A DNA stretch of 64,000 bases. Origin: Chitinispirillales bacterium ANBcel5 (GTDB lineage Bacteria; Fibrobacterota; Chitinivibrionia; Chitinivibrionales; Chitinispirillaceae). The notes under the pieces are model-generated. The model was not told where the DNA came from. It searched no databases and saw only the letters and a program-made list of their open reading frames with translations. Shown in pieces: positions 57,182-64,000 of this stretch. The position numbers and the translations under genes were made by a program. The stretch covers positions 105,145-169,144 of the forward strand of contig JARUKZ010000006.1 of the NCBI GenBank assembly GCA_029688955.1. Reading direction: 5' to 3'. Positions within the stretch are counted from its first letter, which is position 1; every line of letters starts with the position of its first letter.

Positions 57182-58864
57182 ATGAAAGAGCATATAGTTG
57201 ATATTCTCTCAAAAAATTTGGAACAATCGCTTGAAAAAGATACAATTGAGCGTCTGATCGAAATACCACCCAACGATGAGTTTGGGGATTATGCGTTTCC
57301 CTGCTTCAGCCTCTCGAAAGTTTTGAAGAAAAACCCCGCAATCATAGCCGCAGATCTGAGTGAAAAGATTAATGAATCAGCTGACGGTATAGAGGCTAAA
57401 AACGTTTCTGGCTATATCAATTTTTTCATCGATAAAAAGATGCTTGCTCAAACAATTCTCGCCAGTGCAAAGAGTGAGGACTATGGAGCATTGAAAGAGG
57501 GGCAAAAGGTGGTCGTTGAATTTGCCTCCCCCAATACCAACAAACCACTTCACCTGGGACACCTGAGAAACATGTCTATTGGTGACAGCGTGTCCAGAAT
57601 TCTTGAATATGCTGGAAACGAAGTGGTAAGAACAAGCATAAACAATGATCGCGGTGTACATATATGTAAATCGATGCTCTCTTACAGCCGCCGCGCAAAG
57701 GGTGAAACACCGCAATCGGCGCGAAAGAAATCCGACCACTTCGTTGGGGATTACTATGTGCTTTTTAACAACGAATCATCTAAAGATTCCTCATGGAATG
57801 ACGATGCGCAGGAGATGCTTAGAAAGTGGGAGGCCGGGGATGAAGAGGTTGTTTCACTCTGGAAACAAATGAATAAGTGGGCTCTTGATGGTTTCAGGGA
57901 AACCTATCGCAGGTTTGGTATTCGCTTTGACAAAGAATATTATGAAAGTAACATCTACAAAAGCGGTAAAGAGATCGTCCATGAAGGCCTGGACCGGGGT
58001 GTGTTCAAAAAACGTGACGATAATGCGGTGTACATAGATCTGGAAGAGGAGAAGCTTGGGGAAAAGGTAGTGCTTCGACCAGACGGCACCTCGGTTTACA
58101 TTGTTCAGGACCTGTTTCTTGCCTTGCTTAAAAAAGAGGAATATAATTATGATAAATCTATATACGTAGTTGGCAATGAACAAGATTACCATTTTGCAGT
58201 GCTTATAGCGATTTTTAAGCGGCTGGGGTACGATATAGCCGACAAGATTAAACATCTCTCCTATGGTATGGTCGAGCTTCCTGAAGGAAAGATGAAGTCC
58301 CGTGAAGGCACCGTAGTGGATGCCGATGACCTCATTGCCCAAACCCAGGAACTAGCGAAAGATGAACTTGCGGCAAGGTACTCTTTAAGTGAAGAGGAGA
58401 TGGAGCTTAGAAGTCATCGTATCACACTGGCTGCAATTAAATACCAGCTGCTTAAAGTCGATATTACCAGAACAATGGTTTTTGATCCCAAAAAGGCGAT
58501 TAGTTTTGAAGGTGATACCGGCCCCTATCTTCTCTATAGCTATGCACGGGCATCCAGTATCCTGAGGAAAGCAAACGTTACCGAGGATTACACCATAAAC
58601 GATCTTCATAACTCAGAGATCAAGCTGTTTAAAAAGATTGGCTTTTTTCCTTCAATCATTCAGACAGCCTCTAAACGCCTCTCTCCATCGGTTATCGCTT
58701 GTTATTCCTTTGAGCTCTCTCAGCTCTTCAATGAATTTTACCATAACTGCAAGGTAATCGATAGTAAAGAAGAGGCATTCAGACTCAATCTGGTGCGACT
58801 ATTCAGAAAAACACTCAGTACATGTCTTGATCTGCTTGGTATAGAAAAGATTGAGGAGATGTAA
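57182..58864 (+). CDS. argS: Arginyl-tRNA synthetase
   Basis: A 560-residue class I synthetase charging tRNA-Arg. The N-terminal Arg_tRNA_synt_N domain (residues 1-90) is followed by the HIGH-type motif in NKPLHLGHLRN near 118-128; the KMSK position is occupied by GKMKSREG near 363-370; the C-terminal DALR anticodon-binding domain follows. The length matches the family. Its end lies eight bases from the convergent zwf gene. Confidence 0.96.
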   Translation: MKEHIVDILSKNLEQSLEKDTIERLIEIPPNDEFGDYAFPCFSLSKVLKKNPAIIAADLSEKINESADGIEAKNVSGYINFFIDKKMLAQTILASAKSEDYGALKEGQKVVVEFASPNTNKPLHLGHLRNMSIGDSVSRILEYAGNEVVRTSINNDRGVHICKSMLSYSRRAKGETPQSARKKSDHFVGDYYVLFNNESSKDSSWNDDAQEMLRKWEAGDEEVVSLWKQMNKWALDGFRETYRRFGIRFDKEYYESNIYKSGKEIVHEGLDRGVFKKRDDNAVYIDLEEEKLGEKVVLRPDGTSVYIVQDLFLALLKKEEYNYDKSIYVVGNEQDYHFAVLIAIFKRLGYDIADKIKHLSYGMVELPEGKMKSREGTVVDADDLIAQTQELAKDELAARYSLSEEEMELRSHRITLAAIKYQLLKVDITRTMVFDPKKAISFEGDTGPYLLYSYARASSILRKANVTEDYTINDLHNSEIKLFKKIGFFPSIIQTASKRLSPSVIACYSFELSQLFNEFYHNCKVIDSKEEAFRLNLVRLFRKTLSTCLDLLGIEKIEEM

Positions 58865-58872
58865 GAAGTGAG

Positions 58873-60198
58873 TTACAGGCAAAGGGAGCTGTAATTATCA
58901 AATTCGATCCAGTTGAGATCGAATTTGGTTGGCGGCCTGCTTCCGGGAGAGTAAGAGTATAACTCTCCCCTATTCAAAACATCTTCAAATAGTGCCCATG
59001 CGCATTCTGTTTCCTTTGCACTTACAAAGAGGGTGTGATCCCCTTTAAGTACATCGTACAATAGTTTCTGGTACGCCTCGGGGCTGGATTGGGAAAAGGT
59101 GTCTTTATAACAGAAGTTCATATGAGTGTCGGTGAGGTTGTCATCACTACCGGGAATTTTTGTTGAAAGATCCAAAATAATCCCCTCTGCAGGTTGGATT
59201 TTAAAGATTATATGGTTTTCTTTCAATTCTCCTTTAGCGTTAAACAGTAATTTTGGCAGGGATTTAAAGCGCACACCGATCTCTGTGCCACGTCTATGCA
59301 TGGCTTTTCCGCTTCGTATATAGATAGGAATGCCTGTCCATCTGAAATTGTTTACAAAAAGTTTAAGTTCAGCAAACGTTTCTGTGTTTGAATCCTCTTT
59401 AACACCTGTTTCCGAACGATACCCACTGTACTGAAACCTGTGACACTCATCAACCCTTAAGGTTCGTAAAATATCAAGCTTTTGAGCCCTTATGTCGTGT
59501 GCATCTAATGATACCGGTGCTTCCATTGTCAAAAGACATAAGAGCTGCAGTAAGTGGTTCTGAACCATATCCCTGATTATACCGGCTCTGTCAAAATAGT
59601 TTCCACGGTGACTTATGGTGTCAGTTTCAAGGGCATTAATCTGTATTGATTCGATGTATCTGCTGTTCCATACAGGATAGAATATTGAGTTAGCGTACCT
59701 GAAAACCAGAATATTACGAACCGCTTCTTTTGCAAGATAGTGGTCTATTCTATATATTTGAGATTCACTGAAACAGGCTTCCAACTCGCTGTTAAGTGCT
59801 TTTGCCGAACGATAATCATAACCAAAGGGTTTTTCGATAACGATAGATGTTTCGGCCCCAAATCCTTCAGCCAGAAGTTCACGTGCTGTTGGCGTATACG
59901 CAGCAGGGGGTTGCGAGAGAAACACTACTACCTTTGAAAACTCCCCTTTGGATGCGATAAATTCCTTCAAGCCAGAGATGTATTGATGATAGTAGAGTTG
60001 TTTTTGGAATGAATTGGTACCGCCGAAACGGTTTCGGAACTGCTCGTCGGTGAAGTGAGTGCGGCCGGAGCCAACTACTATAGAGGAAGTATCTATTTTA
60101 CCCTGAAGAAAAAGTGCATGAAGCGCAGGAATAAGCTTTCTCCTTGCAAGATCGCCTGATGCTCCCATAATCACTATTGCAATGTTCTTCAGCGCCAT
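58873..60198 (-). CDS. zwf: Glucose-6-phosphate 1-dehydrogenase
   Basis: A 441-residue enzyme oxidising glucose 6-phosphate and supplying NADPH at the entry to the pentose phosphate pathway. The cofactor motif is MGASGDLARRKLIPAL at residues 11-26; the substrate-binding active-site block is YRIDHYLAKEAVRNILVFRYAN, in which the usual glycine of RIDHYLGK is alanine; and the GDHTLFV region is near the C terminus. At 441 residues it is shorter than the common 480-500. A perfect 10-bp inverted repeat (58900-58926) lies in the last codons. Confidence 0.93.
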   Translation of the reverse strand: MALKNIAIVIMGASGDLARRKLIPALHALFLQGKIDTSSIVVGSGRTHFTDEQFRNRFGGTNSFQKQLYYHQYISGLKEFIASKGEFSKVVVFLSQPPAAYTPTARELLAEGFGAETSIVIEKPFGYDYRSAKALNSELEACFSESQIYRIDHYLAKEAVRNILVFRYANSIFYPVWNSRYIESIQINALETDTISHRGNYFDRAGIIRDMVQNHLLQLLCLLTMEAPVSLDAHDIRAQKLDILRTLRVDECHRFQYSGYRSETGVKEDSNTETFAELKLFVNNFRWTGIPIYIRSGKAMHRRGTEIGVRFKSLPKLLFNAKGELKENHIIFKIQPAEGIILDLSTKIPGSDDNLTDTHMNFCYKDTFSQSSPEAYQKLLYDVLKGDHTLFVSAKETECAWALFEDVLNRGELYSYSPGSRPPTKFDLNWIEFDNYSSLCL

Positions 60199-60281
60199 CC
60201 TACCCTACCTCTCCTCTAAAACATGATTAAACCCTCTTCTGTTACTGCCTTCTGTTTAGCGGTAAACCAGGTTTAAAAGCA

Positions 60282-60321
60282 AAGTGTTCGAAACAGACCA
60301 GAAATTCCATTCCGAACACTT
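60282..60321 (-). terminator. Possible terminator of the rubredoxin gene
   Basis: AAGTGTTCG and CGAACACTT form a perfect 9-bp stem with a 22-base loop, just past the rubredoxin stop; a broken T-rich run follows on the minus strand. Confidence 0.5.
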
Positions 60322-60337
60322 AAGGCTTCATTCTTTA

Positions 60338-60496
60338 TTATTCAGGAGAAAACTCATCTTTTCCAACACCACATTCCGGGCACACCCAGTCATCGGGAAT
60401 ATCCTCAAAAGCAGTTCCCGCGGCAACACCATTATCAGGATCACCTACTTCTGGATCATACACATAGCCACATGCATTGCAAACATATTTTTTCAC
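60338..60496 (-). CDS. Rubredoxin
   Basis: A 52-residue electron carrier starting at a GTG with a strong AAGGAGG upstream. The two iron-binding pairs are complete: C6-N-A-C9-G-Y and C39-P-E-C42-G-V. The core [40 protein letters not shown] is the textbook family pattern. It is short and begins with GTG, so it is easy to miss. It lies 97 bases downstream of ferritin on the same strand and probably works in oxygen or superoxide defence. Confidence 0.97.
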   Translation of the reverse strand: MKKYVCNACGYVYDPEVGDPDNGVAAGTAFEDIPDDWVCPECGVGKDEFSPE

Positions 60497-60593
60497 CGAA
60501 AAACCTCCTTAAAATGTAAGTTAAACTATGTAAGTTAGTATACTATTCGGATCAAATTTCATACAAGTTCTTTGCCATTACTGCCGTTTTGCA

Positions 60594-61136
60594 TTATTCT
60601 CCACCCATCGCCGATTCAACCCCGGTGGAGAAATCGGTAGGGACGGAAACGGTTCTTGCTCCCAGTTCCTTATCGAGCATATACAGACCACTGCTATTGT
60701 CCCCGATGAGTTTTATTCTCTGGATGATATCCATGGCAGTATCTTCCTCCTCTACCTGCTCGGTAACATACCAGTTTAAGAACGCCTGAGTTGCATGATC
60801 CCTCTCCTCTACAGCCAGATTCATAAGATCATTTATGCTTGAAGTAACCAGTTTTTCGTGTTCAAGGGTTTTATCAAACATATCTGAAAGGGAAGCAAAT
60901 TCCTGCTGTGGTTCTTCTAAGGCTACTAGCCTAACTTTGGCCCCTTGCTTCTGGATATACTCATAAATTTTCATGGCATGCACCATCTCTTCATGATACT
61001 GGGTCATAAACCATACAGAGGAGCCCTTAAGACCCTTATCAGCACAATCTGCTGACATGGACATGTAAAGAAAGGCAGAAAACATCTCTTTGTTTATCTG
61101 CTCATTTAACGCACTCTCCATTCTTTTACTTATCAT
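60594..61136 (-). CDS. Ferritin (FtnA type)
   Basis: A 180-residue non-heme iron-storage protein. The start is the ATG at 61136 (MISKRMESALNEQINKE), with AAAGGAG eight bases upstream; the longer frame to 61349 is not supported. The ferroxidase residues are in NEQINKEMFSAFLYMSMSADC (first glutamate) and QYHEEMVHAMKIYEY (ExxH), with AVEERDHATQAFLNWYVTEQVEEE carrying the others. It is divergent from the thioredoxin-like lipoprotein gene. Together with rubredoxin it points to iron and oxygen stress control. Confidence 0.95.
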   Translation of the reverse strand: MISKRMESALNEQINKEMFSAFLYMSMSADCADKGLKGSSVWFMTQYHEEMVHAMKIYEYIQKQGAKVRLVALEEPQQEFASLSDMFDKTLEHEKLVTSSINDLMNLAVEERDHATQAFLNWYVTEQVEEEDTAMDIIQRIKLIGDNSSGLYMLDKELGARTVSVPTDFSTGVESAMGGE

Positions 61137-61367
61137 ATGTAGAACTCCTTTGTTAGAGGTTTTTCCTAAAATAATAAATGAACAGCCAGTACCAAATCTT
61201 GGGAACAAAGGTTTTTTATCTGGTTTTACTACCATTAAAGAACCAGTAGTTACTATGCAAGCATTGTACCAACAGTTTAGCCCTACTGTTAGGGAACAGA
61301 AATTATCCCCTTGTGGTCTGCTATTTGCGTTTTTCTCATAAGCAGACATATAGCCGGGAGATGAATT

Positions 61368-61868
61368 TTGAAACGACTTGTCCTTTTCTTTTTTATAGCC
61401 TTAATAACTCTCATAGCGATTAGCTGCTCAGGGCTTCAAAGAAGAAAAAGTGGGGTTTTCCATTCCATCTCCTCTGTTGAACACTTTGAATTTGTGATTC
61501 AGACTTCCGGTTCCAGACTCCTGGCATTTGACCTGCATACAGAATGGTGCATTCCTTCAAGAATCCTTGCACCCACAGTGTATGAAATAGCAAAGGAAAA
61601 CATTGAGCAGGTTTCTTTTTACAAAGTTAATACCGATCGGTTTCCTCAGATCGCTTCCTATTTTGAAACTCCCGGCACTCCGCTTATTGTTTTTGTAAAG
61701 AATGGACGAATCGTGTACGGAATAATGGGCGTACAGAGTAAAGAGAAGTATGAACGTATAATAAACATGTATAGCGATACAGCTGATACTGATTTTTATA
61801 CACCTCATAATCGTTCCTCAAATGAGATGAAAATCGATTATACCAAGCCCTCATCGCCGCCACTTTAG
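61368..61868 (+). CDS. Thioredoxin-fold lipoprotein with single active-site cysteine
   Basis: A 166-residue lipoprotein; the lipobox AISC gives lipidation at residue 20. The rest has the thioredoxin fold: the active-site helix is WCIPSRILAPTVYEIAKE with cysteine 61 but serine 64 in place of the second cysteine, and the cis-proline loop is GTPLIVF (proline 105). The usual dithiol is therefore a monothiol. Its role could be holding a partner, peroxiredoxin-like reduction or structural. It is divergent from ferritin. Confidence 0.75.
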   Translation: MKRLVLFFFIALITLIAISCSGLQRRKSGVFHSISSVEHFEFVIQTSGSRLLAFDLHTEWCIPSRILAPTVYEIAKENIEQVSFYKVNTDRFPQIASYFETPGTPLIVFVKNGRIVYGIMGVQSKEKYERIINMYSDTADTDFYTPHNRSSNEMKIDYTKPSSPPL

Positions 61869-61970
61869 AATCAGCCAACCGTACCCTTCATTACAGCTAG
61901 AGATGACCAACAAGTCCCATTGTAAGTTTTTTTAATCCTTTTCAGCCAAACCGTTTTGTCATTGGACCCT

Positions 61971-62004
61971 GAAAAATGTCCCTCCCGGATGCAGGGACAT
62001 TTTC
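61971..62004. terminator. Bidirectional rho-independent terminator
   Basis: AAAATGTCCCT and AGGGACATTTT form a perfect 11-bp stem with a nine-base loop. It lies between convergent genes and gives a T-rich end on the minus strand (five T) and a shorter one on the plus strand. Confidence 0.85.
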
Positions 62005-62015
62005 CCACCTATTTT

Positions 62016-62735
62016 CTACCTGCGCCGGGCCATAGGTATTCCACTACCAAAAAGGAGCCTCACATAGGGGCCTCTCAGACGGGGATCGGGGCCATCAACA
62101 ACGGTGGTAGTTCCTCTGTTCCAATCACTACCTCTGGCTGGATCAAACATATACCCAGCCCTGATACCAATCAGTCTGACTCCTGCTCTTCCGGGAGAAG
62201 TTGTTGAAAACGTTACCCCGGCTCCAAGATTTATGATAAAAGAGAAACGACGCAATTTTAGCGTCTCATCCGGTGTATTCAATGCATCCTCAAAAGTCGT
62301 TTCATCCGGTGCGATAGTAAGGCTGCTTAACCCAAGTCCAACCCCAACCAGGGGGTATAAAACAAAGTTGCCTGTTTGTACCAGCGCTATACCATTGTTT
62401 AATAGTACTCTTGAAGAGAAAAAATTGGTTCTGCTGCCCTGTGTCTCACTTTGTCTCCAGAAAAGACCTCCAATTTCCCCACCCATAAGAATTCGGTTTC
62501 TTATAGCATCCCAGCCAAACGTTGCAGAAAAGCTATAGGGACTAAACTCACCAAGTTCAAACTCTTCAAGTACCGAATTGAGATCATCAACGTCAACCCA
62601 ATCAGCTCCAAGCATCAGGTAATTGCGAAACACAGGTGTGGGATTTCGCCCACTTCCAAACCAACTTCCGGAATAACCATAAGAGGATACAACAAGAGTA
62701 ACCAAAGCAACTGTGATACAAGCTCTTTTTTTCAT
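62016..62735 (-). CDS. Hypothetical outer-membrane beta-barrel protein
   Basis: A 239-residue protein with a signal peptide (MKKRACITVALVTLVVSSYGYSG) and a glycine-rich pattern of alternating strands (FGWDAIRNRILMGGEIGGLFW, FVLYPLVGVGLGLSSLTI, FSFIINLGAGVTFS, AGVRLIGIRAGYMF) that suggests an eight- or ten-stranded barrel. No specific family is recognised. It ends at the bidirectional terminator it shares with the thioredoxin-like lipoprotein gene. Confidence 0.6.
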   Translation of the reverse strand: MKKRACITVALVTLVVSSYGYSGSWFGSGRNPTPVFRNYLMLGADWVDVDDLNSVLEEFELGEFSPYSFSATFGWDAIRNRILMGGEIGGLFWRQSETQGSRTNFFSSRVLLNNGIALVQTGNFVLYPLVGVGLGLSSLTIAPDETTFEDALNTPDETLKLRRFSFIINLGAGVTFSTTSPGRAGVRLIGIRAGYMFDPARGSDWNRGTTTVVDGPDPRLRGPYVRLLFGSGIPMARRR

Positions 62736-63009
62736 CTGCCCCCCCGAGGATAGTGCATTCGACCTACATCATGATACGCACAAGAGGAAAGTACTCTGAA
62801 AATCAATTACTATGCCCGATTTTGACCACAGGCTCTGTAACGTACTGCTCCATACTCTTCCGGGTATTTTGTTATTCGTTGAATCAGAGAGCAGATGAAG
62901 ATTGTAGCCGGCTCCTCGGGGGTTACAGGGTTTAGTAAATGATAAACCCGCCTGTGCAGGTGTACCGCTATGGGAAGTCCAAACAGCTATGTTTCACACA
63001 GCCTTTTAA

Positions 63010-63150
63010 TTACTTTTTCTTCTTTGGAATTTTACCCTGTTGATCGACGAATTTCATGAAGTATTTTGCGACCTTGAAGATCATCAGCAGAATGGTTAGG
63101 GTTTTTGCAGCCTCAACGTACCAATACTGTTTTTTCTTTTTTTTGATCAT
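63010..63150 (-). CDS. Tiny basic membrane protein
   Basis: A 46-codon frame with ATG at 63150: MIKKKKKQYW, a short hydrophobic helix (TLTILLMIFKVAKYFMKFV) and a basic end (KIPKKKK). Its symmetrical lysine tails around one helix look like a real small membrane or membrane-surface protein. The ribosome binding site is weak and no family is known, so this is tentative. Confidence 0.35.
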   Translation of the reverse strand: MIKKKKKQYWYVEAAKTLTILLMIFKVAKYFMKFVDQQGKIPKKKK

Positions 63151-63203
63151 AATCAACCACTCTTATATTTTATTTTTTCACAGTTTTTTCAAATGAGGTT
63201 CTT

Positions 63204-63647
63204 ATGGAATATACGACAGGCACAATCGGAAGATGTATTGTAATGCGACTTGAGGAGGATGATGCGGTATACGAGTGCATCGAAACCGTTGCACGGAAAG
63301 AGGACATTGAGTGCGGTGCGATTTTGGTGATTGGTGGAGTGAAGAATGGTGGAGTTGTGGTGGGGCCTTCAGATCAAAACCAGCGTCCTCTTAAACCCAT
63401 CGTGAAAAAGTTTAGCAATGCTCACGAAATCGCCGGTATCGGTACACTCTTTAGAAATGAAGCTAACGAACCGGTGCTGCACATGCACGCTTCACTGGGA
63501 AAAGAGGACTCACCCATTGTCGGGTGCCCCAGAGAGGGGTTGGATTGCTGGCTTGTGAATGAAATCATACTACTTGAGATTAAGGGTATAGATGCAAAAA
63601 GAGTGAAAGAACAGAGCGGCCTTGAGCTCCTTAAGCTCTTTGGGTAA
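63204..63647 (+). CDS. PPC/DUF296 domain protein
   Basis: A 147-residue single-domain protein of the 'plants and prokaryotes conserved' (PPC, DUF296) family. The marks are ECGAILVIGGVKNGGVVVGP, the metal-binding histidines in VLHMHASLGKED, and IVGCPREGLDCW near the C terminus. Family members form trimers; the bacterial role is not settled. The region behind it shows no gene. Confidence 0.88.
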   Translation: MEYTTGTIGRCIVMRLEEDDAVYECIETVARKEDIECGAILVIGGVKNGGVVVGPSDQNQRPLKPIVKKFSNAHEIAGIGTLFRNEANEPVLHMHASLGKEDSPIVGCPREGLDCWLVNEIILLEIKGIDAKRVKEQSGLELLKLFG

Positions 63648-64000
63648 CGCAGGGGATGTGTTGGTGAACTGAAGCAAGATTCTATGAGTTCACCACACCC
63701 TGTAAGATGTCCGGGCGGCGATGCCACACTCTTTCATTGTCGTTAGCAATATATTTACTAGCCGCCACACAAAACATCCTAAACTTTTGGTAAACGCCTT
63801 TGTTTACTGGGCATTAACTTCTACTCTCGCCCCCCACCACTCTCAATCCTCCCCCATTTCTATCTTCCAAAATATTATCCGCTTAGATCACAAAATAGTT
63901 TGACAGTAAGAACACTTTTAAATATTTTACTTTCAAAAGATACTATTAAGCTGGTTACTTACTTGATTTTTCTATTATAAACAGATTAATAATTGCGCTT
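63648..64000. other. Right-end intergenic region with hairpin
   Basis: 353 bases with no credible gene. A long inverted repeat (GGTGAACT at 63663-63670 and AGTTCACC at 63687-63694, extended by GTG/CAC with one bulge) follows the PPC gene; no T-run comes after it, so it is not a classical terminator. The last 100 bases are AT-rich. Confidence 0.5.

Overview
The window is a 64-kb piece of a bacterial chromosome with moderate to low GC content. It is mostly housekeeping genes separated by short gaps. The organism is Gram-negative: there are many lipoprotein signal peptides, OmpA-type and beta-barrel outer-membrane proteins and a PBP4-type DD-peptidase. It has anaerobic traits: a class I hybrid cluster protein with its ferredoxin and Crp/Fnr regulator, plus rubredoxin and ferritin. 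It also shows signs of life at high salt: a lysine 2,3-aminomutase/beta-lysine acetyltransferase pair for N-epsilon-acetyl-beta-lysine, and TrkA/TrkH potassium uptake. With SpoVG, DUF5683 envelope proteins and a Bacteroidetes-like transketolase signature, my best guess is the Fibrobacterota/Chitinivibrionia (Chitinispirillum-like) group. This is an inference, not a database result.

Layout. 1-4.5 kb: a truncated PilZ/FeeM-like acyltransferase, a methyltransferase, a MORN-type lipoprotein, a DD-carboxypeptidase and a small orphan. 4.5-11.9 kb (minus strand): spoVG, tRNA-Gln, rplY, pth, rpsF, rpsR, rplI, a terminator, then dapA, dapB, two DUF5683-like envelope proteins and nrdR. 12.2-19 kb (plus strand): argF, then a tightly coupled set of a KaiC-like ATPase, two three-helix membrane proteins and two stand-alone receiver proteins, then uvrA and adk. 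19-24.5 kb (minus): a glycosyltransferase, nadE, gpmI and a PanE-like dehydrogenase. 24.6-25.2 kb: eighteen copies of a 31-bp tandem repeat in front of a DUF4143 ATPase gene. 26.5-31.6 kb (minus): a large OmpA-type protein, a large lipoprotein and a Crp/Fnr regulator. 31.8-34.4 kb: ferredoxin and hcp, behind a perfect FNR-type palindrome. 34.6-46.2 kb: rhomboid protease, a membrane spermidine-synthase fusion, an MFS transporter, a phosphoesterase, transketolase, trkA and trkH. 46.2-49.3 kb: a gene-poor accessory stretch with a 17-bp tandem repeat, dispersed repeats of about 100 bp, nested palindromes and one orphan basic protein. 49.3-52.3 kb (minus): envelope lipoproteins, a barrel protein and a COG4324 peptidase. 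52.7-58.9 kb: ablA, ablB, a coiled-coil exported protein and argS. 58.9-64 kb: zwf, rubredoxin, ferritin, a thioredoxin-like lipoprotein with one active-site cysteine, a barrel protein, a tiny basic membrane protein and a PPC/DUF296 protein.

The genes that clearly work together are the ribosomal/pth block; dapA-dapB (lysine and peptidoglycan precursors); the Crp/Fnr-ferredoxin-hcp nitrosative-stress unit; trkA-trkH with ablA-ablB (osmoadaptation); and rubredoxin-ferritin (oxygen and iron stress). The best candidate for an undescribed system is the KaiC-like/membrane/receiver gene cassette at 13.2-15.4 kb. It contains no sensor kinase and no KaiA or KaiB. The next most interesting are the repeat array before the DUF4143 ATPase gene and the repeat-rich stretch at 46-49 kb.
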